This document shows positions 19,015 through 28,349 of a stretch of 64,000 bases of DNA, piece by piece. A program made the translations under genes and the position numbers. The notes under the pieces are model-generated. The model was not told where the DNA came from. It was given only the letters and a program-made list of their open reading frames with translations, and ran no database searches. Source of the stretch: Candidatus Woodwardiibium gallinarum. Lineage in GTDB: Bacteria; Bacillota; Clostridia; Oscillospirales; CAG-382. Location: positions 1 to 64,000 of the forward strand of contig CAJFRY010000002.1 in NCBI GenBank assembly GCA_904419545.1. Direction: 5' to 3'. Each line of letters begins with the position of its first letter. Position 1 is the first letter of the stretch.

Positions 19015-19866
19015 ATGACCGAAAACTACCAGCGCGCAGAGGTGCTCGTCTGCGCCCTGCCCTATATCAAGCAGTACAGCGGCAAAATCGTCGTCGTAAA
19101 ATACGGCGGCAACGCGATGATCAACGACGAGCTGAAAAAGGCCGTGATGGGCGACGTCGCGCTGCTCACGCTCATCGGTGTCAAGGTCGTGCTCGTACAC
19201 GGCGGCGGTCCCGAGCTGACCGAGACGATGTCGAAAATGAACCTTCCCACCCGCTTTGTCAACGGTCTGCGCGTCACCGACCGCGAGACGGCGCAGGTGG
19301 CGCTGATGGTGCTGGCCGGCAAAATCAATAAAAACCTCGTCAACCTCCTCCAGGGCGTCGGTGGCCGCGCCATCGGCCTGTCGGGCATCGACGGACATAT
19401 GATTCAGGCGAAGAAACTCGACGAGTCGCTCGGCTTCGTCGGCGAGATTACGTCCATCAACACCGACCCGATCGTCGACATTTTAGACAAGGGCTACATC
19501 CCGGTCGTCTCCACCGTAGGGTGTGACGACGAGGGCAATGTCTACAACATCAACGCCGACACCGCCGCCGCCCGCATCGCGGCCTCGCTCGGCGCCGAAA
19601 GCCTCATCACAATGACCGACATCAGCGGCATCCTGCGCGACTGCGCCGACGAAAGCTCGCTCATCCGCACGGTACGCGTATCGGAGATTCCCGCGCTGTA
19701 CAAGGACGGCGTCATCACCGGCGGGATGATCCCCAAGGTCGAGTGCTGCGCCGAGGCGGTGCGCCGGGGCGTGCCGAAGGTATTCATCATCGATGGCCGC
19801 GTCCCCCACTCGATCATCGTCGAGATGCTGACCGACGAGGGCTTGGGCACAATGTTCATCAAATAA
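19015..19866 (+). CDS. argB: Acetylglutamate kinase
   Basis: Phosphorylates N-acetylglutamate. 283 residues, amino-acid-kinase fold. KYGGNAM near residue 28 is the ATP-phosphate loop, VHGGGPE binds substrate, and GGMIPKVE near the end is the second nucleotide motif. The 15-20-residue N-terminal helix before the kinase core (YQRAEVLVCALPYI) is the type found in arginine-inhibited hexameric enzymes, so feedback inhibition by arginine is likely. Confidence 0.96.
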   Translation: MTENYQRAEVLVCALPYIKQYSGKIVVVKYGGNAMINDELKKAVMGDVALLTLIGVKVVLVHGGGPELTETMSKMNLPTRFVNGLRVTDRETAQVALMVLAGKINKNLVNLLQGVGGRAIGLSGIDGHMIQAKKLDESLGFVGEITSINTDPIVDILDKGYIPVVSTVGCDDEGNVYNINADTAAARIAASLGAESLITMTDISGILRDCADESSLIRTVRVSEIPALYKDGVITGGMIPKVECCAEAVRRGVPKVFIIDGRVPHSIIVEMLTDEGLGTMFIK

Positions 19867-19883
19867 GAAAGGAGTGCGCCGGA

Positions 19884-21044
19884 TTGAACACATTTGAAAA
19901 GGACAGCACCTATATCGCACACGCCTATGGCCGGCTGCCGGTCGAATTCGCACGCGCTTCGGGCAGCGAGGTGTTCGGCAGCGACGGGAAGCGCTACATC
20001 GACCTCGGCAGCGGCATTGCGGTCAACATCTTCGGCCACTGCGACCCGGTCTGGACGGCTGCGGTCGAAAAGCAGCTCCACACCTTTGCGCACACCTCCA
20101 ATTATTACTATTCCGCGCCGCAGGCCGATCTGGCCGAGCGGCTCTGCACGCGCACGGGTATGGCGCGCGTGTTTTTTTCCAACTCGGGCGCCGAGGCCAA
20201 CGAATGCGCCATCAAGACGGCGCGCAAGTACGCGTTCGACAAATACGGCAAGGGCAGAAGCACCATCGTCACGCTGACCGGCTCTTTCCACGGGCGGACG
20301 ATGGCCACGCTGGCCGCCACCGGGCAGGATGCGTTCCACAACTACTTCTTCCCCTTTCCCGAGGGGTTTGCTTACACGCCGGCAAACGATGCCGAAGCGT
20401 TGAAAGCTGCGCTGGACGGCTCGGTTTGCGCGCTCCTGCTCGAAATGGTGCAGGGCGAGGGCGGAGTGAACGTGCTCGATCGGGATTTCGTACAGACTGC
20501 CGCTGCGCTCTGCGCCGAGCGGGACGTCCTCCTGCTCGTCGACGAGGTGCAGACCGGCAACGGGCGCACCGGCACGCTCTACGCCTACGAGCAGTTCGGC
20601 GTCAAGCCGGACATACTTACAACCGCAAAAGGACTGGGCGGAGGTCTGCCCATCGGCGCGACGCTGCTGGGCGGAAAAACCGCCGGTACCCTTACGCCGT
20701 CCAGTCATGGCTCGACCTTCGGCGGCAACCCGGTCTGCGCGGCGGGCGCGCTGAGCGTGATCGACCGCATCGACGACGCGCTGCTGGCAGGTGTGCGCCG
20801 CAAGGGCGCTTATATCCGGGAAAAGCTGGAAAAGCACCCCGCCGTCGGGTCGGTTTCCGGAATGGGACTGATGCTCGGCATCCAAACGAAAAAGGACGCA
20901 AAGGCCGTCTGCGCACGCGCGCTGGAGAAGGGACTGCTCGTCCTCACCGCAAAGGACAAAGTCCGCCTGCTGCCGGCGCTGAACATTCCCGACCCCCTGC
21001 TGGAAGAGGGACTGGAAATCCTGCAATCGATACTCGACGAATAA
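19884..21044 (+). CDS. argD: Acetylornithine aminotransferase
   Basis: PLP-dependent transamination of acetylglutamate semialdehyde. 386 residues from the TTG at 19884, chosen for the AAAGGAG upstream and because in-frame codons before it lie in argB. Fold-type-I class-III motifs: SNSGAEANE, LLVDEVQTGNGRTG, and the PLP lysine in TTAKGLGGGLP near residue 240. It may also serve as succinyl-DAP aminotransferase, as known for ArgD/DapC enzymes. Confidence 0.95.
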   Translation: MNTFEKDSTYIAHAYGRLPVEFARASGSEVFGSDGKRYIDLGSGIAVNIFGHCDPVWTAAVEKQLHTFAHTSNYYYSAPQADLAERLCTRTGMARVFFSNSGAEANECAIKTARKYAFDKYGKGRSTIVTLTGSFHGRTMATLAATGQDAFHNYFFPFPEGFAYTPANDAEALKAALDGSVCALLLEMVQGEGGVNVLDRDFVQTAAALCAERDVLLLVDEVQTGNGRTGTLYAYEQFGVKPDILTTAKGLGGGLPIGATLLGGKTAGTLTPSSHGSTFGGNPVCAAGALSVIDRIDDALLAGVRRKGAYIREKLEKHPAVGSVSGMGLMLGIQTKKDAKAVCARALEKGLLVLTAKDKVRLLPALNIPDPLLEEGLEILQSILDE

Positions 21045-21070
21045 CGGCGAAAGGACGAAAAAGAACAAAT

Positions 21071-21982
21071 ATGAAGCATCTACTCAGGCTCGGCGACCTG
21101 TCGGGCGAGGAAATCATCGAGCTGCTCAACCTGGCGGACCAGCTCAAATACGAGAGAAGAAACGGCATCCCCCACCCGCATCTGGCGGGCAAGACACTGG
21201 GGATGATCTTCCGCAAGTCGTCCACGCGCACGCGCGTGTCGTTCGAAGTCGGAATGTACGAGCTGGGCGGGATGGCGCTGTTTTTATCCTCCAACGACCT
21301 CCAGATCGGCCGCGGCGAGGACACGGCCGACACCATCCGCGTGCTCTCCCGCTATCTGGACGGGATTATGATCCGCACCTTTGCCCAGAGCGAGGTCGAG
21401 GAAATGGCCGCTACCGGCTCAATCCCGATCATCAACGGTCTGACCGATTACTGCCATCCCTGTCAGGTACTGGCTGACCTGATGACCATCCGCGAGCGCA
21501 AGCGCTCGCTGGCCGGATTGAAGCTCTGCTTCATCGGCGACGGCAACAATATGGCAAATTCCCTCATCGTCGGCGGCATCAAGACCGGTATGGCCGTCTC
21601 GGTCGCCTGCCCGTCCGGCCACAAACCCGACGCAGAAATCGCCGCGTGGGCCGCGTCCAACGGCAGCTACACCTGCACCGAAAACGTGCTCGAGGCCGCT
21701 GCAGGCGCCGACGTGCTTTACACCGACGTCTGGGCGTCGATGGGACAGGAGGACGAGGCCGCCGAGCGCCGCCGTCTGTTCGCCGGCTATCAGATCAACC
21801 GTGATGTGCTCGGCGCCGCCGCGTCCGACGCGATGGTGCTGCACTGCCTGCCCGCGCACAAGGGCGAGGAGATCACGCAGGACGTGTTCGACGCGCACAC
21901 CGACGAAATCTTTGAGGAAGCGGAAAACCGCCTGCATGCGCAGAAGGCCGTTATGGTCCGTCTGATGAAGAACAAAGCGTAA
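21071..21982 (+). CDS. argF: Ornithine carbamoyltransferase
   Basis: Transfers the carbamoyl group to ornithine to give citrulline. 303 residues from the ATG at 21071; the Shine-Dalgarno is weak (AAGGACG, rather far). Carbamoyl-phosphate motif FRKSSTRTRVSFE is near residue 45, DYCHPCQ is the HPxQ block, and HCLPAHKGEEI carries the ornithine-site cysteine. It is followed by carA, so the carbamoyl phosphate source is co-transcribed. Confidence 0.96.
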   Translation: MKHLLRLGDLSGEEIIELLNLADQLKYERRNGIPHPHLAGKTLGMIFRKSSTRTRVSFEVGMYELGGMALFLSSNDLQIGRGEDTADTIRVLSRYLDGIMIRTFAQSEVEEMAATGSIPIINGLTDYCHPCQVLADLMTIRERKRSLAGLKLCFIGDGNNMANSLIVGGIKTGMAVSVACPSGHKPDAEIAAWAASNGSYTCTENVLEAAAGADVLYTDVWASMGQEDEAAERRRLFAGYQINRDVLGAAASDAMVLHCLPAHKGEEITQDVFDAHTDEIFEEAENRLHAQKAVMVRLMKNKA

Positions 21983-22012
21983 AAGGCGCGGGGAAAGGAA
22001 GGATTACCAACG

Positions 22013-23086
22013 ATGAAAGACGCATACATCCTGCTTGAGGACGGGCAGATTTTCAAGGGCAAGCGCATCGGCAGCGAGCGCGATACAATCGGCGAGTTGG
22101 TCTTCACCACCTCGATGATCGGCTGCAACAAGACCCTGACCGACCCGACCTACTACGGGCAGCTCGTGCTGTTCACCTTCCCGTCGGTCGGGAACTGCGG
22201 CCTGATTACCGCCGACTTTGAGAGCGAAGGCGTCCACGCCTTCGGCTGCGTCATGCGCGAGCTGTGCGATACGCCCTCCAATTTCCGCATGGAGGGTACG
22301 CTCGGCGCGTATCTGCAAAAGGCGGACATCCCCGGCATCTGCGGGGTCGACACCCGCCGCCTGACGGCCATCCTGCGCGACTGCGGGACGATGAACGCCT
22401 GCATCTGCGCCGACCCGACGGCCATTGATTTGAACACGGTAAAAAGCTACGCCGTCGGCGACGCGGTCGCTGCGGTCAGCATCCGACAGAAAACGACATA
22501 CAAGCCCGACAAAGCCGCGCGCTGCCGCGTGGCGCTGCTGGACTACGGCACGAAGGCCGAGCTGCTCCGCGAGCTGCTCGGCCGCGGCTGCGAAGTTACC
22601 GTCTACCCGCAGGATACGCCTGCCGACGCCGTTCTTGCCGACAATCCCGACGGCGTCCTGCTCGGCGACGGTCCGGGCGACCCGAAGGTGAACGCACAGC
22701 GCGTCGAACAGATCCAAAAGCTCTGCGGGAAAAAGCCGCTCTTTGCCGTCGGCCTCGGGCATGAGCTGCTGGCGCTGGCCGCCGGCGGCGACACGCTCAA
22801 GCTGCCTTACGGGCACCGCGGCGCCAACCTGCCGGTTACCGAGACGTCAAGCGGCCGCACCGTCGTGACGTCCCAGAACCACGGCTATGCCGTCGCTGCC
22901 GACAGCATCCCCGCGCAGGTCGGCCGCATCAGCTTCTTCAACGCCAACGACGGCACGGCCGAGGGCGTGGAATACACCGCGTTCGACGCGTTCTCGGTGC
23001 AGTTCCGCCCCGCCGTCTCGCCCGGGCCGCTGAACACCGCGATGCTGTACGACCGGTTCGTCGACAGGCTCGCGGACGCGCGCTGA
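22013..23086 (+). CDS. carA: Carbamoyl-phosphate synthase small subunit with degenerate glutaminase triad
   Basis: 357 residues, aligning along its length with CarA, which normally hydrolyses glutamine and sends ammonia to CarB. The N-terminal domain (IGCNKTLTDPTYYGQ, CGVDTRRLTAILRD) and the amidotransferase fold (LGDGPGDPK, SQNHGYAV) are recognisable. The triad is gone: the nucleophile region reads FAVGLGHELL where E. coli has FGICLGHQLL (Cys269 to Gly, Gln273 to Glu), and the C-terminal site reads QFRPAVSPGP where E. coli has QGHPEASPGP (His353 to Arg, Glu355 to Ala). The frame is intact, so the protein is probably a structural or regulatory partner and the synthase ammonia-dependent, as in animal CPS1. 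Confidence 0.93.
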   Translation: MKDAYILLEDGQIFKGKRIGSERDTIGELVFTTSMIGCNKTLTDPTYYGQLVLFTFPSVGNCGLITADFESEGVHAFGCVMRELCDTPSNFRMEGTLGAYLQKADIPGICGVDTRRLTAILRDCGTMNACICADPTAIDLNTVKSYAVGDAVAAVSIRQKTTYKPDKAARCRVALLDYGTKAELLRELLGRGCEVTVYPQDTPADAVLADNPDGVLLGDGPGDPKVNAQRVEQIQKLCGKKPLFAVGLGHELLALAAGGDTLKLPYGHRGANLPVTETSSGRTVVTSQNHGYAVAADSIPAQVGRISFFNANDGTAEGVEYTAFDAFSVQFRPAVSPGPLNTAMLYDRFVDRLADAR

Positions 23087-23104
23087 AGGAAAGGAAGGTT
23101 TGCA

Positions 23105-26100
23105 ATGCCAAAGGATACATCGATTAAAAAAGTGCTCGTTATCGGCTCCGGCCCGATCGTCATCGGACAGGCGGCCGAATTCGACTATGCCGGCGCGCAG
23201 GCCTGCCGCGTGCTGAAGGCCGAGGGGATCGAGGCGGTGCTGGTGAATTCCAACCCCGCCACGATTATGACGGACAAGTCTATGGCGGACGAAATCTACC
23301 TCGAGCCGCTCAAAAAGGAAACCGTCGAGCGCATCATCCTCAAGGAGAAGCCGGACAGCCTGCTCGCCGGGCTCGGCGGCCAGACCGGATTGACGATTGC
23401 GATGCAGCTTTCCAAGGAGGGCTTCCTTGAAAAGCACGGCGTGCGTCTCATCGGCACCAACGCCGAAGCCATCGACAAGGCGGAGGACCGCCAGCTCTTC
23501 AAGGACACGATGGCCGCCATCGGCCAGCCCTGCATCCCGTCGGACACGGCCAACGATCTCGAGTCCTGTCTGGCCATCGCCGACCGCATCGGCTATCCCG
23601 TGATCGTGCGGCCGGCCTTCACGCTCGGCGGCGCGGGCGGCGGCGCGGCGATGGACCGTGCGCAGCTAAAGACGATTGCCGCCAACGGACTTGCACTCTC
23701 CCCCATCCATCAGGTGCTGATTGAAAAATACATCGCCGGCTGGAAGGAAATCGAATTTGAAGTGATGCGCGACGCGAAGGGCAACGCCATTACCATCTGC
23801 AGCATGGAAAACGTCGATCCCGTCGGCATCCACACCGGCGACAGCATCGTCGTCGCGCCGGCGATGACGCTTTCCAGCGAGGAATACGGCATGCTCCGTC
23901 AGGCGGCGCTGGACATCATTACCGCGCTGCAGATCGAGGGCGGCTGCAACGTCCAGTTCGCGCTCAATCCCGACAGCTACGAATACGCCGTCATCGAGGT
24001 CAACCCCCGCGTATCGCGCTCGTCGGCGCTGGCGAGCAAGGCGACCGGCTATCCCATTGCAAAGGTAACAGCAAAAATCGCGCTCGGCTACACGCTCGAC
24101 GAAATCCGCAACGACGTGACGGGCAAGACCTCCGCCTGCTTCGAGCCGGCCATCGACTATATCGTTGTCAAGCTGCCGAAGTGGCCGTTCGATAAATTTG
24201 TCAAAGCCTCCCGCCTGCTGGGCACGCAGATGAAGGCGACCGGCGAGGCAATGGCCATCGGCCAGAGCGTCGAGGAAGCGCTGATGAAGGCCGTGCGCGG
24301 CGCCGAAATCGGAATGCAGACCCTCTCCTGCCCGCTGCTGGACGGCGTTGACGCGCGCGCGCGGCTCTCCGTGACCGACGATCTGCGGCTGTTCACCGTT
24401 TACAAGGCGCTCAAAGAGGGCGTTTCGCCCGAGGAGATCCATGCCGTTACGAAGATCGACCTCTTCTTTATCCATAAGCTCAAGAATCTTGCCGATTACG
24501 AGGCGCTGCTGACCAAGAGCGACCTGACCGACGAGTTGTACCTGCGCGGCAAGAGGCTCGGTTTTACCGACGAGAGCATCGCCGCCATTTCCGGCCAGAA
24601 GATCCGCAACCCCCGCCTGCCGTCTTACAAGATGGTCGATACCTGCGCAGGCGAGTTCGCGGCGGAAACGCCTTATTTCTATTCCTGCTACGACGACTAC
24701 TGCGAAGCGCGCGCACACATCGCTTCATCCAAAAAGCGCAAGAAAAAAATCATCGTCTTGGGTTCCGGCCCCATCCGCATCGGACAGGGCATCGAGTTCG
24801 ACTATTCCTCGGTCCACTGCGCGCAGACGCTGCGCAAGCTGGGCTACGAGGTCATCATCATCAACAACAACCCCGAGACGGTTTCCACCGACTTCGACGT
24901 CTCCGACCGGCTCTACTTCGAGCCGCTGACGAAGGAGGACGTCTGGGGCGTGATTCAGACCGAAAAGCCGGTCGGCGTCGTCGTCGCCTTCGGCGGCCAG
25001 ACGGCCATCAAGCTGGCCAAATTCCTCGATTCAAAGGGCATCCGTATCCTCGGCACCTCGGCCGAGGGCATCGACACCGCCGAGGACCGCGAGCGGTTCG
25101 ACAGGCTGCTGAGCAAATTCCGCATCAAGCGCCCAAAGGGACTGGGCGTCAAGACGATGGAGCAGGCGCTCAAGGCGGCCGAGAGCATCGGCTACCCGGT
25201 GCTGCTGCGCCCGTCCTACGTCATCGGCGGGCAGAATATGACCATCGCCTACGCCGAAAGCGACGTGCGCGCATATATGGACATCATCCTCTCGCAGGGC
25301 ATTGAGAACCCCGTCCTCATCGACAAATATATGAGCGGTATTGAGCTGGAGGTCGACGTCATTTCCGACGGCACCGACGTGCTCATCCCCGGCATTATGG
25401 AGCACATCGAACGCGCCGGCGTCCACAGCGGCGACTCGATCGCAATCTATCCGCCGCAGAACATCTCCGATAAAATGATCAAAACGATCGAGGATTCGTC
25501 CTGCAAGCTGGCCAAATCGCTCGGTACGAAGGGTCTGGTCAACATCCAGTACCTCATCTCGGACAACGAGCTGTACGTCATCGAGGTCAACCCGCGCGCC
25601 TCGCGCACGGTGCCGTATATCAGCAAAGTCACCGACCTCCCGCTGGTCGACATCGCCACGCGCGTGATGCTCGGTCAGAAGCTGAAGGAGCTCGGATACG
25701 GCAGCGGGCTGTACAAAATCCCGCCCTATGTGGCAGTCAAGGTGCCGGTATTCTCGTTCGAGAAGCTGTCGGACGTCAACTCCGCGCTCGGCCCGGAGAT
25801 GAAATCGACCGGCGAGGTGCTCGGCATCGGGCGCACGCTGACCGAGGCGCTCTACAAGGGTATGGCCGCGGCGGGCTTTGCCGTCGGCAACGACGAGCGC
25901 GAGGGCCGCAACGGCGTGTTCATCACCGTTTCGGACAATGATAAATACGAAATCGTCACGCTGGCCAAGAAGCTCGACGACCTCGGAATGAAAATTTACG
26001 CGACCAAAGGCACTGCGGCGGCCATCGCGGCGCTGGGCATCGACGTGACCGTCGTCAACAAGCTCGGCGACGACGACAGCGAGCTGCGGCTGCTGGCCGA

Positions 26101-27148
26101 AAATAAGCTGGGGCTGATCGTCTACACCGGCGCGTCGTCGCGCAGCGCATACGACGACTACATCACGCTCCACCGGCAGGCGCTGCTGTCGTCGGTTGCC
26201 TGCGTGACCTCTTTAGACACGGCCAACGCACTTGCGGACATCGCCGCGTCCCGCTACAATCTGTTCAACACCGAGCTGATTGACATCAACGACATGCGAG
26301 TCGAGCGGCAGAAGATCAATTTTTCCAAAATGCAGACCAGCGGCAACGATTATATTTATTTCGATAACCGCGACGGCAGCATCACCAGCCCCGAGTCGCT
26401 GGCCATTCAGGTCTGTGACCGGCACCGCGGCATCGGCGGCGACGGCATCGTGCTGATCGAAAAATCCTCCGTTGCCAACGCGAAGATGCGCATCTTCAAC
26501 CGCGATGGCAGTGAAGGGCTGATGTCGGGTAACTGCATCCGCTGCGTGGCGAAATATCTGTTTGACAAAAAAATCGTCAAAAAGGATAAAATGAAGATCG
26601 AAACGGCCAGCGGCGTCAAATCACTCAAGGTCTACACCTACGGCAATGAAGTCCGCAGCGTTTCGGTCGAAATGGGCAAGGCGTCGCTGGTTCCGGCGGA
26701 CGTGCCCGTCACCCTCCCGGGCGAAAAGGTGCTCGATTATCCGGCTGTCATCGGCGGGAAGGAATACCGCATCAACTGCGTGTCGATGGGCAACCCGCAC
26801 TGCGTGGTATTCTGTGACCGCGTGGACGCGGTGGATGTGGAAGCCGTCGGCCCGCAGTTCGAAAACGCGGATATCTTCCCCGAGCGCGTCAACGCCGAGT
26901 TCGTGCGCGTGGTCAACCGCCGCACGCTCAAGATGCGCGTGTGGGAGCGCGGCAACGGCGAAACGCTCGCCTGCGGCACCGGCGCGTGCGCGGCAGTCGT
27001 GGCGGCGGTGGAAAACGGCTACTGCGACGCGGGCGTGGATATCACCGTCAAGGTGCGCGGCGGCGACCTGATCGTCTCGTACACACCCGAAGGCGTTACG
27101 CTCACCGGCGAGACGGCGCTGGCCTTCGAGGGCACGGTCGTCTGCTGA
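23105..27148 (+). CDS. carB: Carbamoyl-phosphate synthase large subunit fused to a DapF-like epimerase domain
   Basis: One uninterrupted frame of 1347 residues. Residues 1 to about 1068 are a full CarB: two ATP-grasp halves (VLVIGSGPIVIGQAAEFDY near 10; IIVLGSGPIRIGQGIEFDY near 550) and an MGS-like allosteric domain from about 935. From about 1070 (KINFSKMQTSGNDY) to the end it is a complete diaminopimelate epimerase of about 278 residues, with no linker. DapF substrate residues are kept in GNDY, FNRDGSE, GNPHC, NAEFV, ERGNGE and ACGTGACA (second catalytic Cys). The first catalytic loop, normally CGNG, reads SGNC, so the first catalytic Cys is Ser. An internal ATG near 26294 has no Shine-Dalgarno. 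The pairing of arginine/pyrimidine and lysine/peptidoglycan functions is unusual. Confidence 0.93.
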   Translation: MPKDTSIKKVLVIGSGPIVIGQAAEFDYAGAQACRVLKAEGIEAVLVNSNPATIMTDKSMADEIYLEPLKKETVERIILKEKPDSLLAGLGGQTGLTIAMQLSKEGFLEKHGVRLIGTNAEAIDKAEDRQLFKDTMAAIGQPCIPSDTANDLESCLAIADRIGYPVIVRPAFTLGGAGGGAAMDRAQLKTIAANGLALSPIHQVLIEKYIAGWKEIEFEVMRDAKGNAITICSMENVDPVGIHTGDSIVVAPAMTLSSEEYGMLRQAALDIITALQIEGGCNVQFALNPDSYEYAVIEVNPRVSRSSALASKATGYPIAKVTAKIALGYTLDEIRNDVTGKTSACFEPAIDYIVVKLPKWPFDKFVKASRLLGTQMKATGEAMAIGQSVEEALMKAVRGAEIGMQTLSCPLLDGVDARARLSVTDDLRLFTVYKALKEGVSPEEIHAVTKIDLFFIHKLKNLADYEALLTKSDLTDELYLRGKRLGFTDESIAAISGQKIRNPRLPSYKMVDTCAGEFAAETPYFYSCYDDYCEARAHIASSKKRKKKIIVLGSGPIRIGQGIEFDYSSVHCAQTLRKLGYEVIIINNNPETVSTDFDVSDRLYFEPLTKEDVWGVIQTEKPVGVVVAFGGQTAIKLAKFLDSKGIRILGTSAEGIDTAEDRERFDRLLSKFRIKRPKGLGVKTMEQALKAAESIGYPVLLRPSYVIGGQNMTIAYAESDVRAYMDIILSQGIENPVLIDKYMSGIELEVDVISDGTDVLIPGIMEHIERAGVHSGDSIAIYPPQNISDKMIKTIEDSSCKLAKSLGTKGLVNIQYLISDNELYVIEVNPRASRTVPYISKVTDLPLVDIATRVMLGQKLKELGYGSGLYKIPPYVAVKVPVFSFEKLSDVNSALGPEMKSTGEVLGIGRTLTEALYKGMAAAGFAVGNDEREGRNGVFITVSDNDKYEIVTLAKKLDDLGMKIYATKGTAAAIAALGIDVTVVNKLGDDDSELRLLAENKLGLIVYTGASSRSAYDDYITLHRQALLSSVACVTSLDTANALADIAASRYNLFNTELIDINDMRVERQKINFSKMQTSGNDYIYFDNRDGSITSPESLAIQVCDRHRGIGGDGIVLIEKSSVANAKMRIFNRDGSEGLMSGNCIRCVAKYLFDKKIVKKDKMKIETASGVKSLKVYTYGNEVRSVSVEMGKASLVPADVPVTLPGEKVLDYPAVIGGKEYRINCVSMGNPHCVVFCDRVDAVDVEAVGPQFENADIFPERVNAEFVRVVNRRTLKMRVWERGNGETLACGTGACAAVVAAVENGYCDAGVDITVKVRGGDLIVSYTPEGVTLTGETALAFEGTVVC

Positions 27149-27178
27149 ACGGTCAGGACGCTGTCCCAGTCCCTGTTT

Positions 27179-27208
27179 CCGGGGAGCTTTTTCCAAAAAG
27201 CTCTCCGG
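27179..27208. terminator. Hairpin after carB-dapF, possible terminator
   Basis: 14-bp stem (one G-T wobble) with a two-base loop, 30 bases after the stop codon. No T-run follows, so its role as terminator is uncertain. The rest of the 27149-27352 spacer shows only AT-rich sequence before the LysR gene. Confidence 0.4.
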
Positions 27209-27352
27209 AAGCCCTTCCATGCCTTGATATAGGTCAAGAAATTAAAGCTTTGCAAATATTATTTTGCAAACGATCAGTCATTCCCGAGGGACCAATATCG
27301 GCGGCGTCCGAACAGGCCCCGCCGGGAATCTACCGTATCCGGAAAGGCAGGT

Positions 27353-28282
27353 ATGCGTATGAACATCACACACCTGAAATACGCCGTGGAAATCGCCCGC
27401 ACCGGCTCGATCACGCAGGCGGCGGAGAATCTGTATATGAGCCAGCCGAATCTGTCGAAGGCAATCAAGGAATTCGAATCGACCCTCGGCTTCGCCGTGT
27501 TTAAGCGCACCTCCAAAGGCATCGAGCCGACGCAGAAGGGCCGCGAACTCATTGACCGCGCGCGCGAGCTGCTCGCACAAATCGACGAAATGGACGCCGC
27601 CTTCCTCGCCAAATCGCTGTCGACGCAGTCGCTCTCGGTTTCCGTCCCCCGCGCCAGCTACATCGCGCACGCGTTCACCCGTTTTATCAACCATTTGGAT
27701 ATGGCCGACGGGATGGACATCGATTTTTGCGAGACAAACTCTGTCGCCGCCATCAATAACGTCGCCGAGGGCGAAAGCGCGCTCGGCGTCATCCGCTGCC
27801 CGAAGGAAACCGAAAAATATTTCTTCTCGCTGCTGAACGAAAAAGGACTGTCGCATGAGCTGCTGCTCGAATACAAATACCGTCTGCTCTTCTCCGCAAA
27901 AAGTCCACTGGCCGACCGCCCGGTGATCCGCCGCGCCGACCTGGCCGACTTCATCGAGATCGTCCACGGCGACCTGACCGTTCCCTTCCTGCCCGCAGCC
28001 AAGCAGAGGGCACGTCAGAACGCGCACGCCGTCCGCAAAAAGATCCGTGTCTACGAACGCGGCAGCCAGTTCGACCTGCTGCGCAAATGCCGTGCCACCT
28101 ATATGTGGGTTTCACCGATGCCGAACGAGCTTCTCGACTGCTACGGGCTGATCCAAGCCGAATGCACCGACAACGACGAGCTTTACTGCGACTATCTTAT
28201 CTATCCCGCCGGCGCCGGACTGAAAAAAATTCAGCGGCTTTTTGTCGAAAATCTACGTTCTGTACGAGAAGAGCTGTTCTGA
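27353..28282 (+). CDS. LysR-family transcriptional regulator
   Basis: 309 residues. The N-terminal winged helix (HLKYAVEIARTGSITQAAENLYMSQPNLSKAI) is a textbook LysR HTH, followed by the linker helix and a co-inducer domain of about 200 residues. The start at 27353 follows a GAAAGGCAGG ribosome site. It lies between the arginine operon and rex, both on the same strand, so the usual divergent-target rule gives no target. It could control carB-dapF, itself or distant genes. Confidence 0.92.
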   Translation: MRMNITHLKYAVEIARTGSITQAAENLYMSQPNLSKAIKEFESTLGFAVFKRTSKGIEPTQKGRELIDRARELLAQIDEMDAAFLAKSLSTQSLSVSVPRASYIAHAFTRFINHLDMADGMDIDFCETNSVAAINNVAEGESALGVIRCPKETEKYFFSLLNEKGLSHELLLEYKYRLLFSAKSPLADRPVIRRADLADFIEIVHGDLTVPFLPAAKQRARQNAHAVRKKIRVYERGSQFDLLRKCRATYMWVSPMPNELLDCYGLIQAECTDNDELYCDYLIYPAGAGLKKIQRLFVENLRSVREELF

Positions 28283-28306
28283 AATCCGATTTTTGTATAA
28301 AACGAT

Positions 28307-28345
28307 AAAGTTATATCGATATCGCTATATCGATATAACTTTTTT
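28307..28345. terminator. Perfect 16-bp palindrome, terminator after the LysR gene
   Basis: Arms at 28307-28322 and 28327-28342 are exact complements with a four-base loop and continue into a T-run; the other strand also has Ts. Each arm contains ATCGAT. It could terminate in both directions or, being 8 bases from the rex -35, also serve as an operator. Confidence 0.8.
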
Positions 28346-28349
28346 ATAT

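Noticed and set aside
22013-23086. carA as a pseudogene
   Set aside because: The frame is intact, spacing and ribosome sites are normal, and non-catalytic blocks are well conserved; loss is confined to glutaminase residues.
27179-27208. Attenuator for the LysR gene
   Set aside because: The hairpin has a two-base loop, no T-run and no alternative pairing partner that I can find.
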